A stretch of 64,000 bases of DNA from Gnetum montanum (taxonomy: Eukaryota; Streptophyta; Gnetopsida; Gnetales; Gnetaceae), in NCBI GenBank assembly GCA_015680685.1, contig MNCI01022151.1, positions 426,399 to 490,398 of the forward strand, in the 5' to 3' direction. The translations under genes and the position numbers were made by a program. The notes under the pieces are model-generated. The model was not told the DNA's origin, ran no database searches, and worked only from the letters and a program-made list of their open reading frames with translations. Positions 22,408-32,247 of this stretch are shown here, piece by piece. Position 1 is the stretch's first letter. Every line of letters begins with the position of its first letter.

Positions 22408-23285
22408 TAATAAATCATGTTTTTCATCACTCCGATATTGGGGTGCCCACCATATAGAGTACACGATATCAGGTATGTGATATTGTGGCCCAATATGTGA
22501 TATTGTACATTCGATACCATAGGGTTACTCCTAGGTCTATAAATACAGTGCCCAGGCACACAATTGGGAGTAAGTTTTTAGCAGTCAGTAGTGAAACTCT
22601 TGTAATTTGTCTATTTGAAAGTTAGAATATTTCCCAAGTGCTCACAGTAGGAGGTCTAAGTATAAATGGATCTTTATTCAAGTATTGATGTACCTAAGCA
22701 CACCATTGTGTTGATAATAAAGACAAGCTCTTTGATCCATTCCTTGCAGTACTTGAGATTTTCTTTCTTGTGCAATTATATTTCATGCAATTTACATTAA
22801 TGTTATTTATGTAGTAATTAATTTTGATCAATTAAGAAAATTGTTATATTACACAAGTATGACCCCTTCGAGCATACATGTGACCCTTGGTATCTCATAA
22901 ATGATTAGCATATAATAGCCTAGTAGTGTTGACACGAAGTTCAAGATGTGTTCAGGAAGTGGGAACAATTACTTGTGTTGGGCTAGATTAGACTCTAGTT
23001 TACTTAGTAGTTAATCATTCTTATTTTTAATCACTCTTACTTTTATTCTTGTTCTAGGTGAGTAATTCCAAAAAAACACAAAATAATAAAAATCTTATGC
23101 CTCAGTCAGACTTAACCATACAATTGCATTCCACAAGTGGGACTGGGAAGACAACGAATGAACAACATGCACACACTATTTAGCTCTAGTGTACTTAGTA
23201 ACTATAGTCAACGAAATTCAACTGGATTTCATGTGAATGCTTATGATTCATATGGTTAAGTGTAGGGGTACCTTGCCGCTCATCA
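22408..23285 (+). repeat. 3' LTR of element 2
   Basis: It starts TAATAAATC (TG mutated to TA) and ends CATCA. TATAAATA is at 22538-22545. Part of the U3 motif array present in the 5' LTR is missing. Confidence 0.87.
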
Positions 23286-23290
23286 CATGG

Positions 23291-24153
23291 TCTTATGATG
23301 AGATCACTAGCATTGATCTATGCATCTATCAACATCGATTCTATACTGATCTAGTTGTTAAACCATGCCATCAACCTTGATGGAGATTGAACCCAAAGCT
23401 CAATAAAGTTATCAAATATGAGTTGGAAAAGTTATTAAAAGTAGGGTTCATCTATCCTTTCACAAATAGTGAATGGGTTAGTTCATTATTCATTGTCTTA
23501 AAGAAGGAAGGTAAGTGAAGAGTTTGTATAGATTTCTAGTTATTGAACATAATAACAACCAAAGACCATTTATCTTTATTATTCATTAACCAAATCCTAG
23601 ATACCATTAAGGGACATTAGTACTATAGCTTCGTAGATGGATATAGTGGATATAATTAGATTTATATCACACTAGAGAATCAAGAGAAAATGACATTCAC
23701 TAATCCATGAGAAACTTTCACATACAGGCAAATGTCACTTGGCCTATGTAATGCTCTTGTCACCTTTTAGAGGCTTGTCCTTAATATCTTTCAAAAATAG
23801 ATTGGCAATGGAATTGAAGTATTCATGGATGATTTTTCTTCATATAGGATTTATTTTAAACAAGCTTTGAATTGCTTATAGTAGGGTTTGAAAATATGTG
23901 TTAAAACAAATTTGAAGTTCAATTGGTATATAGTCCACAATGGCATAGTTCTGGGACATAAGGTATCTCATAAAGAAATCAAGGTAGATCTAGACAAGAT
24001 TAGAGTAATCCAGGACCTCACTCAGAAGCCACAAATAGTTAAGGACATTAGATCATTCCTTGGCCATGCAAGATACTATAGAAGATTCATTGAAAATTTC
24101 TCAAAGATTGCAAAGCCACTTGTTACACTGACAAAGAAAGATGTACCATTCTA
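23291..24153 (+). pseudogene. Reverse transcriptase remnant of element 1
   Basis: It continues pol from 6043 after element 2. Blocks in order are YELEKLLKVGFIYP, SLFIVLKKEGK, VCIDF, FVDGYSGYN, QMSLGLCNA, and FMDDFSSY, whose FMDD catalytic box at 23822-23833 is intact. An open run of 88 codons (23888-24154) covers VIQDL, RSFLGHARYYRRFI and KIAKPLVTLTKKD. Stops such as TGA where other elements have TGG (near 23516) show decay. Gypsy-type RT. Confidence 0.88.
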
Positions 24154-24652
24154 GTGGTCAGAATAATGTGAAAAAGCATTTGAGAGCCTAAAATAGAAAC
24201 TAATTAAGACACCAATCCTTCAAGCCCTGGATTGGTCTAAGCCTTTCCAAATTATGATTGATGCTTCAAAATATGCATTGGGAGTAGTGTTGACTCAATG
24301 TTATGATAAAAAATGACCATATTACATACATTGCACTAGTTGAAGCATTATTAAAGCACAACATAACTATACCACCATAGAAAAGAAGCTTATGGCTATG
24401 GTATATCTACTTGAAAAGTTTATACATCATGTGCTCAGACATCCTATCTATGTTCATATAGATGACAACCATTAGATTTTTAATGAACAAACCAATGGTA
24501 AGTCCAAAAGTAATAATATGGTTTATCATCTTACAAGAATTTGACATCATAATAATTGATAGAAAAGAAACAAAAATGTTGTAGCTAATCACCTATCAAG
24601 ACAAAGATGGATTCCTTGAGAAAATAAAGAACCATTATCAGACCAATTTTCC
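24154..24652 (+). pseudogene. RNase H remnant of element 1
   Basis: The first motif reads DASKYALGVVL with the Asp kept, followed by HNYTTIEKKLMAMVYLLEKF. The domain is cut at 24652 by element 3. Several stops and a frameshift near the DHN motif are visible. Confidence 0.8.
24648..24652. repeat. Target site duplication of element 3 (left)
   Basis: TTTCC is repeated exactly at 33781-33785. Confidence 0.9.
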
Positions 24653-25248
24653 TGTACTGACCTAAATCGTCGGTGTAAGGCTGGAAGGGAAACAGACATC
24701 GAGAGATCGTTGGGCAGCCACAGCCAACCCTGCCTTCGCTTGAGGACAAGCTGGAAAAAGGAACGAAGGCAGAGTGCCTTGGATGGTTCACACGCAAATC
24801 AACCAAGGACTTCCCCAAGCGTAAGCTATGGCTAGCGCTTGGGTTATCGTAAATGGTGTAAACGGAATATGAACAACAATACGAAATGTAAATAAAGTGT
24901 ACTGAATTATGAATAAGGCGTAAACAAAGTTATATTGTAAACAGAAGATAAACTGAAGTAAATAACGTAAATAGGAGGAAATGAACTTTATTGTATTGTT
25001 TAATAAAAATCTATGCACCGGTCGAAGTGTAGCTGCACGTGTGGATGGTAGGTCAAGCACTAAGCCTCGGGATGATGTCTGAAGTGACGATGCGATAATG
25101 TGATGCGATGAACGTGAGGAATGCTTGGATGCCAACAGTCAAATGTGTCGAGCGCCCAAGGATTGCCAGTTTTGTAATTTCTCAGAATTGCCAATGTCTC
25201 TGATTTTTGCCTCCAATTGCCTCCCCTGATTTATGTGAATTGACAGGG

Positions 25249-25256
25249 TATTTATA
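25249..25256 (-). promoter_or_regulatory. TATA box of element 3 LTR
   Basis: CCTATAAATACCC is read on the minus strand downstream of the U3 array. The second LTR has the same box at 32784-32791. Confidence 0.65.
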
Positions 25257-25700
25257 GGGTTGGGCCGTGCTCCGACACAGAATTTTAGAATGGAATCAAC
25301 GGTTGAGAGATGAGAGGAAAGTGGATCTGGTAACATGTGTCCAATGGACAGTTGTGCTTGGGTTGGATGCATGCTGGCGAGAGTTGGATGTGTGTCGGAC
25401 AGTTGTGCACGAGTTGGATGTGTGCCGGCAAGCTACGTTCTTGACCAGGTACATTGCATTTTACAATTTATGGGTTATTCAAGCCCATGAAAGTACATTT
25501 AATTTAAACATGAGTGCCTAACGTGCCCACATATGTCAATTTACAATGAAATGTACAACAAGAGAAATTTGACCCCCGTTTGCGTGAAACTTCTTTGTTT
25601 CTGAGTCTTTCTGAAATTTTCTGGAATGTTCTGAAAGTTACTGATGCTGATAATTCTCTGCCATTTTCTGAGATATTTCTGGAATTTTTTGAAACTTCGA

Positions 25701-26091
25701 TGAATAGTGTTCGCGCGAGGAATAGTGTTTTACACAGATGAATAGTGTTCACGCAGTGAATAGTGTTCACGCAGCTTACGCTCTAAAGCGTAATATGAAT
25801 AGTGTTCACGCAGCTTACGCTCTGTAGCGTAATATGAATAGTGTTCACGCAGTGAATAGTGTTCACGCAGCTTACTCTCTGCAGCGTAATATGAATAGTG
25901 TTCACGCAGATGAATAGTGTTTCAGCGTAAAATGAATAGTGTTTCAGCGCAGTGAATAGTTTTCACGCAGCTTACGCTCTGCAACGTAATATGAATAGTG
26001 TTCACGTAGCTTACGCTCTGCAGCGTAACATGAATGGTGTTCACGTAGATGAATAGTGTTTCAGCGTAAAATGAATAGTGTTTCAGCGTAA
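25701..26091 (-). repeat. U3 tandem array, about 15 units of GAATAGTGTT type
   Basis: Units read TGAATAGTGTTCACGCAG on the plus strand, some extended by CTTACGCTCTGCAGCGTAAT. The extension holds a 7-base inverted repeat, TTACGCT and AGCGTAA, around a four-base loop. The matching array in the other LTR (33236-33430) has about 8 units. Confidence 0.8.
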
Positions 26092-26448
26092 GTACCCGAA
26101 AACACCTCGTTTAATGCCCGAATCTTGATTTTTTGAAGGCTGGGAACCGCTAGGGGCCTTGGCAAAGGTCATGGGGGGTCCTTGTGCTTGATTTTAGCTT
26201 GTTTTGGCTGAATTTCGGGGCTCCAAAAGTTGGTGACGCGAATCCTTACGCTGTGCAACGTCTGCATAGTGTACTTAGCCAAAATTGCATTTTTTGACCT
26301 TGAAATTAATGATTCTTAACACCGACACTTGTCATCATGATCTGTGGGCTCCAGGAGAATCTTTCTTACTCCATGGTGGGCTGCTTGAAGTTGTTTCAGA
26401 GGCCCTGAAGTTGTCTGGAAGTGTTGCTGAAATTTTTGTGGTGTTTCA

Positions 26449-26463
26449 TTGGCCCCTCTTTGT
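26449..26463 (-). promoter_or_regulatory. Polypurine tract of element 3
   Basis: On the minus strand CAAAGAGGGGCCAA directly precedes the TGAAAC start of the 3' LTR. It fixes the orientation of the element. Confidence 0.75.
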
Positions 26464-27630
26464 TGATGCCTGGAGGAATCCACCCGAGAGGCATTGACAA
26501 AGAAGTGCAAAGCACCATGAACAATAAAGCATCAAACCTTAACCGTCAGCCTTTGGCTAGATATTATCGCACCATTTTCAAAAGTACACGGGATTGAGGG
26601 AATGTGGTTCAAGATGCAAGGGAATCGATTATAACCAGGGAGGCTAGGAGGTTAAGGGCAATGATTGCTGCTGGGATTTGTGGGAGGGGAATGCTCTCTT
26701 ATGCACAAGTTATGTCATTTGGTCCTTGTCATCAGCCATTTTTTTTTGGCAAACTCGGAACTAAGAGATAGGATGTGCGTTCTTTGGAGAAACGGGACTC
26801 TTATAGAGTATTTTCGGGGCCCGTTGTAAACAGCCAAAGCCGCGTAGTGATGTGCAACATGGTCTCTTTGAGACACAAGTGTAACTATTTTTTCAAGACA
26901 ATTGCCTTCTTGCCTGGGGCTTGTATAAGAATGGCCAATAGTCTTTTGTTTATGATCTCAATGGGGTCTTTGAAGACCTTTTCCGTGCATTTTGCTCTTT
27001 GACCATTTTTTTGTTTTCTTTTTGTCTTTTGTTTTTTTTTTCTTTTTTTTTTCCTTTTTCTTTTCCTTTTGGTCTTTTTGAAAGAGCTTTCTTTTTTGTG
27101 CTGTGCTCATATTTGAGCACTCGCATTTTATGTCATGCATTTTCTACTGTGTTTTGCGTTGTAGCTGCTGAGAAAGCTACAGTGTGCAACAATGTATCAA
27201 GAGTTTTGAGGTGAGAAGAACGCATCAAGGGGAATGTAATTGAATAGGCTAAGGGGAGCATGATTGGAAAATAGGGGATGTATCAGGAGTTGGGAATGTA
27301 CTTATGAATGGATTGATTAACCCAGTTACGTGCGTCAGGAAAAATGTGATACCTTGTCGTCATGGTGAAGTGCATCTATGCACGAACACCTCAGAAGTGT
27401 CATCCTGCAAACACAACTCCAAGAAGACAAGAGAACCGCAAATGAAATAATTAGCTAAACACTTTAAACAAGGAGATGTAGTCACCATGTGCAGCCTTCA
27501 AAGCAAACAGAATCATGAACAGCATCAATTTCATTAGGTCCCATGGGATGAATCATGCAACAAGTCTCTGTGGAACAAGAACAGCCAACTGCAACAACAT
27601 GTCATTCCAATTTTTCCTGGTCATCAATGA
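26464..27630 (-). other. 3' noncoding region of element 3
   Basis: No supported coding frame is present. A T-rich stretch on the plus strand (27003-27090) gives an A-rich tract in element sense. The open frames overlapping it are low-complexity Lys-rich or Phe-rich readings of that tract. Confidence 0.55.
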
Positions 27631-28590
27631 TGTCGCTAGTTTATAGTCTTAGCGGTCTGTTGTGGATTAGTTTTACGTCATAACCCCTTGGACGGTGCTA
27701 GTTTAGCGTCGTAGCGGACGGTGCATTGCTAGTTTATAGTCATAGCGGACTATGAAGAGGCAAACTAGTTTATAGTCCCCCCCCACTCTGGATGCTAGTT
27801 TCATGTCATAGCAGACGAATGTAGCAGTTTAGTGTCATACTGGACAGAAATCTGTGGTATCATTTTTAAGTCATGATCCAGGACTGTCTATGCCAGTTTA
27901 TAGTCATAGTGGACTAATGCTTACCTTGCTTGTGTAAAGTGTGATGATGCATCCATGGTCATGCTACATGCCTACGAGATCCTGCAAAAATCAACTAGGA
28001 AGAAAACAACATTAAGCAACACCTGTCGTACATAGAGTTGGAATGTATGAATGAAAGAAAAGCAATGCAAAAAGTGATAGTTTTATGCCGTTCCGAGACG
28101 TATGCTAGTTTACGGTCTTTTTGGGCCATGTATTTTTAGAGTTTTATGATTTTTTATTGGTTTTCTTTGTTTTCTAGAGTATATGTGCAAGATGTAAGGT
28201 AAATACTTGGAAAAGAAAGCAACGACCATGCAAGAATCTAAATTGTAACTTGTAACCTGTAAGCAAAAATTCAATTTGAGATGACGAGAGTTTATAAATT
28301 TATAACTTGTTGGTGCTAGTTTAAAGCCATTTCGGGCTTGGTACATTAGTTTAAAGTCTTGATGGACTGTTGCATCTATTTTTACAGAAAGGATTACCAG
28401 TTTTATGCCGTGGTGGGCCAAAGGTAGTAACATTTTCAAGAATTTTTAAATGGAACTGGCCATTTCTGATAGTGGCTAGTTTAATGTCATTGCGGACTTG
28501 TTGTAGTTTAACGTCATTTCGGACTGTTCATAGTTTAAAGTCATTTCGGACTGCTCATAGTTTAACGTCATTTCGGACTATTTGTGTCAT
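27631..28590 (-). repeat. Cluster of about 16 short CGGACT-type repeats
   Basis: A motif near TAGTTTATAGTCATAGCGGA on the plus strand recurs at about 27636, 27667, 27697, 27728, 27763, 27794, 27823, 27892, 28078, 28102, 28314, 28346, 28397, 28474, 28503, 28530 and 28557. The last four form a tandem run with a period of 27 bases. A further copy sits inside the gag frame near 29882-29906. The cluster lies exactly between protease and the 3' noncoding part, where pol would be. Confidence 0.75.
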
Positions 28591-28595
28591 TTGTT

Positions 28596-29363
28596 CTAGT
28601 TGTTGAGTTGTCTCTTGATCTTTTGTAGCTTAATGTGTGGGGCTGGGTGTATGGGTATGATCTTATACTCCCCTTCCCCTTCATCGATGATGTCAAAGGG
28701 TAGTTCCGACCAAGAGATATCAGTACGAATGGCTCCTATGTCTATGTCTTCTTGGGTTTCTTCAGTGCTAGTTGTGTTGTGAATTAATGTTGGGTTCGCA
28801 TTTTGATGTATGTCTATGGTTTCTTGTTTAGGTTTAATGAACTCAATTTCTGAACCTTGATCCATCTCAAGGCATGAGGAAATGATTGATGATGTTGTAT
28901 CCCCATGTATGATGATCTCACCACCCTCGTAAGGTAGCTGTATCTCCTGATGGATTGGTGAAGATACGGCTTTAAGCTGAGCTAGCCAAGGACGTCCTAG
29001 GATTATGTTGAAATCTGGCATCTCCTCTATGATAATGAAATCTGCGCTAGTGGGGAATTGCTCTCCCGCTACAAAGGCTAAATTTATTATACCCTTGACC
29101 GTGACATGTGATCCATTGAAGGATTTTAGACATGTGGTTTTGGTTGGCCTGATTTCATCTGCCAAGCCTAGCTTGTCGATGACAGAGTACAGGACTACGT
29201 TCGTTGCTGCACCATCGTCAACATGCACTCTGCGGATGATGCACTGCCCAACGCAAATGCTAATGGATAGTGGAGCTGTAGTGACTTCCCCTCGTTCGGG
29301 GTTAACTTTAACTGCATCATCATGAAAGGCTAAGGTATTTGAACCTAATCCTTGTGGTGTGTG
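28596..29363 (-). pseudogene. Protease region of element 3
   Basis: It continues in the same frame as gag after a stop at 29364-29366. The active-site segment reads RRVHVDDGAATNVVLY (near 29235-29190), equivalent to the VDxGSSxxILF block of Tat-type gypsy protease; Asp-Asp-Gly replaces Asp-Gly/Asn-Gly. FNIILGRPWL is the second conserved block (I-x-G-R-x-W-L). An acidic C-terminal part ends at the stop at 28596. It would mature Gag. Whether the DDG loop is active is unknown; the upstream stop means it is not made as a fusion by plain translation. Confidence 0.8.
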
Positions 29364-32240
29364 TTACGAAATCGTTGCACAGATGGATTCTTCGTTTGCG
29401 GGGATGTCCTCTGTAATAGGAATGGATGCTAATGTTTGAGCCAAGGCTTTGCGGTGAGTGGCTGAAGTCATGACCAGGTCGTACAAACTCATCGTTGTGT
29501 TCTTCTGTTTTAGCGCTTGTTTTACTTGGGTTAGTGCAGCTACGAAGTCCTTGTCATTAGCTATTGTGTTGGTTTTAACTTCCTCCGTGAAGCTTGAGAG
29601 ATAGACCTCTCGAGAGGGGGACTTAGGCTTGGTTTGCTTGGGGGTAGGGGCCCCAGTGTTCAGTTGTTGTTTGCTAGTTGTGGCCTTTGCTTCGGTCATG
29701 GGAGTTGTGAGGTGCTTACGTTCCCATTTGGTGGGCCTAGCCAGGTTGCTAGTGGGGTCAACCCTTGGAGGAGGAGGGATCGAGATGTTGTCCACTATTG
29801 GGCTTTGGGTAGGTGAGGGGTCATCTCGTTGTGGCACTCTTATGACGAAAGGTTGCTTAGCGGTTTTTGTTGCTGCGTCATGCCAGTTTAACGTCTTAGC
29901 GGATGATGTCTGTGGAGCCTTGACCACAAAGGGTGTTGTGGGTGCCTGGGGTGGTACCTTGATAACAAAGGGAGGCCTCTTGTTTGTGGAGGCTAGGGGA
30001 ATCCTTGCCTTACTGGGAGGCACACGGATCACAAAAGGTTTTTGCAGGACGTCTTGTTTGTTTTCCATATGGATAGTATTAATCACATATGGGGCATCGT
30101 TGATTTTGGTATTGAGAGGATCTTTATAGACCCCCATGGATTGATTTTGGGGCCTTACTGGGTTTGTCTCGTCAAATGCTACTTCACCCCCATCTATCAT
30201 GCGTTGTATGTCTTGCTTCAATGCATAGCAGTAATCAGTCCCATGACCACACCGTTGATGATACTCACAAAACCTATCCAACCTAAAGCCTTTTGGGATA
30301 GGGGGTTCGTTGGGTGTTGCTAAGGCTGGATTTTTGGCCAATTCGCAAAAGTGATCATGTCTTTGTGAGGCCGCAGGAGACATTTGTTTATGTTGAATTA
30401 ACCCAGCCTTTAGAAGTTGTTCAAGCATTTGTGAAGGCTTCATGGGCAATGGTGTGTACTGAGTAGGGTCTTTTCTTTCGAAGGTACGTGCATGACCTAT
30501 GTTGTTATTTCTATTTGAGGAGCTTTCAGGTGTATGAGTGCGTGCTGTTCTTTCATAGTTGTTTAGGATAGTGGGTTGTTTTCCCTCAGCCACTGCTGCT
30601 ACCATTGTTTTGGGGTTATCTTTCCTTATGTGTTGGCTTCTAAAGGCTGAGTAGGCTGGGTCATTACTTGTTTGTGCTGCTTCTTCTATGTCTTTGATTT
30701 GTACAAATGCTTGGCTCAATGTGTGGGCTTTTAGGTAGTAAAGTTTTGACCTAATAAAGTCATTCACGGCTGACTTAAGGATAGTGCATAAATATGTTTC
30801 GGGGATAGGTTCATGAAGTTCGTTTAAGGCTGCACTCCACCTTTGGATAAATTTCTGCGCTGGCTCTAATGGCGCTTGTTTAATTTGAATCAAGCTATCT
30901 AATGTGGCTTCAGGTTTCAGATTGTATTTGAAACGGGTGACAAATTGATGCAACAAATTCTCTAAAGAAGATATGGAGCTACGGGGTAGAGATCGGTACC
31001 AGTCTAAGGCTTTTCCGGTTAAGGACATTGCAAACACTCGCAAGATTACATGGGGCCATGCTTGAAGTAAAAGGCTTTCGGTTCTAAATGTCACTAGGTG
31101 GGCATTTGGGTCTCCTTCTCCATTGTACTTGGTCAGTTGAGGTAATGAGACTCCTTTTGGCAAGGTCAAGGGTGGAACTAAGGGGTCAATTGGGTCATCT
31201 TGATAGAAATCTAGTACCTTGACTTCCTCATTGTTGAAAGTTTTAAGGCGTTTTAATTCTTCTGCCAACGAGTGCATCATTTTTTGTGTGTCTGCCCATT
31301 CTTGGGCGGTAGGCACACCAATGGATTGAGTTGATTATGGATGATAATGGTTTAACTGTGGCATTGTTTGTGGAAAAGCAGGTTGTTGGGCTAACATTTG
31401 TTGTGGTGGGATGGTATTCGGGATTGAGACTACTGGTGGAACCCATTGCCCAGCCACATGTTGTGAGGCAACACCTTGAATATGTTGGGTAGGTGTAATT
31501 AATGGTGTCCTATGAATTTGCATCTGGGGTATGTAATGGGTGGATGTGGAAGCTGGTATGACTGATGGTATTCCAACTACTTGAGGTTGGGGGATTGACC
31601 CTACGTTGGTTTGGGGGAATTGTTGAGATTGTGCTAGTGGAGGAATTATGGAAGTGGATGCATCAGAGTGAATGTTATTGAGCACGAAGAAGGTAGGGAT
31701 GGAATGGGAAACATGTGCTTTAATGTTTGTGGATGGAGAAGGAAACATATTTTCTTCTAGGAAAGGATGGGACAATAGGTTTGTATGGGCATGGGGGCTA
31801 ACAGTGTGGTATGATTCTCCATGTTCAGATTGGGCTGCAAAGTCATCTTCTTCGTGTTGAGGCTCTATGGGAGGTAGTTGTAAGGCTTGATTTTTAACCA
31901 TGAGAAGTTGGGATATGAGTTTATGATGGTTTTCAGATAGTGGGATTATGTCAAAAGCTGAAGGGATAAATTCACGTCCTCCTTTGTGGATAAAGTCATA
32001 TTCTCGCTTAGCTTCCCTCTCTATACGATCAATGGGTAGGTTGCCTTGGATCTTAACATAGATAAAATTATATTGTTCAGGTGTAAGAGTTGCATGAATG
32101 GGGCCTTTGCCTTGTAGCCTGAGGGATTGGCGTGTAGGGCCTTGAGGATTTATGTGTTCAGTGACGGTTATGGATTCCGTAGCAGTCATAGGGTTTGAAG
32201 CAATTGGTAGTGTTACTGGGTTGACTTGGGAAGATTCCAT
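29364..32240 (-). pseudogene. gag of element 3, one in-frame stop
   Basis: ATG at 32240 starts MESSQVNPV, 7 bases from the gap. The first 301 codons are Pro/Gln/Ser-rich. A TAA at 31335-31337 interrupts, and the same frame continues for over 650 codons. The capsid core has LTKYNGEGDPNAHLVTFR and ALDWYRSLP, the Retrotrans_gag pattern of Tat/Ogre elements. CEYHQRCGHGTDYCYALK (about 30275-30220) is the matching zinc motif. A linker holds four PFVIRVPP-like repeats (about 30035-29830). The frame is otherwise clean over 2.9 kb, so decay is recent. The product would be the particle protein. Confidence 0.88.
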
Positions 32241-32246
32241 GATAAA

Positions 32247-32247
32247 N
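32247..32247. other. Assembly gap (single N) hiding LTR end, PBS and leader of element 3
   Basis: Right of the N the sequence joins the LTR at the base equal to 24713, so the first 60 bases as written (24653-24712) are missing. Left of the N is the gag start with only 6 bases of leader. The primer site and leader are therefore absent from the assembly. Confidence 0.85.

Larger units (their letters stand above)
6044..23285 (+). mobile_element. Element 2: pol-bearing Ty3/gypsy element, split by element 4
   Basis: The element is about 10.1 kb without element 4. It has LTRs of 929 and 878 bp, a tRNA-Asp primer site, gag, protease, RT, RNase H, integrase, a long 3' noncoding part and a polypurine tract. 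It inserted in the pol of element 1 in the same orientation with the 5-bp duplication CATGG. Frames are broken in all domains, and the RT and integrase have lost catalytic residues. It is the closest pol-bearing relative of the gag-protease-only elements 4 and 5, sharing gag, protease and the final pol residues with them. Unlike elements 1 and 6 it shows no third ORF. Confidence 0.88.
24653..26448 (-). repeat. 3' LTR of element 3 (complete)
   Basis: On the minus strand it begins TGAAACACC and ends GTACA. A TATAAATA box lies at 25249-25256 (minus). Upstream in element sense is a GAATAGTGTT array of about 15 units. The other LTR copy matches closely except for array length. Confidence 0.88.

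Noticed and set aside
24788-25135. A 115-codon frame repeated almost unchanged at 32323-32670
   Set aside because: Both copies lie in the two LTRs of element 3, so similarity follows from recent duplication. It is downstream of the TATA box and could be an upstream ORF, but I see no domain or sign of selection.
27631-28590. Possible CRISPR-like array in element 3
   Set aside because: The repeats are degenerate, spacers are irregular or absent, and this is a plant nuclear retrotransposon.
29629-30129. A 166-codon plus-strand frame
   Set aside because: It is antisense to the gag of element 3 and has no recognisable domain.
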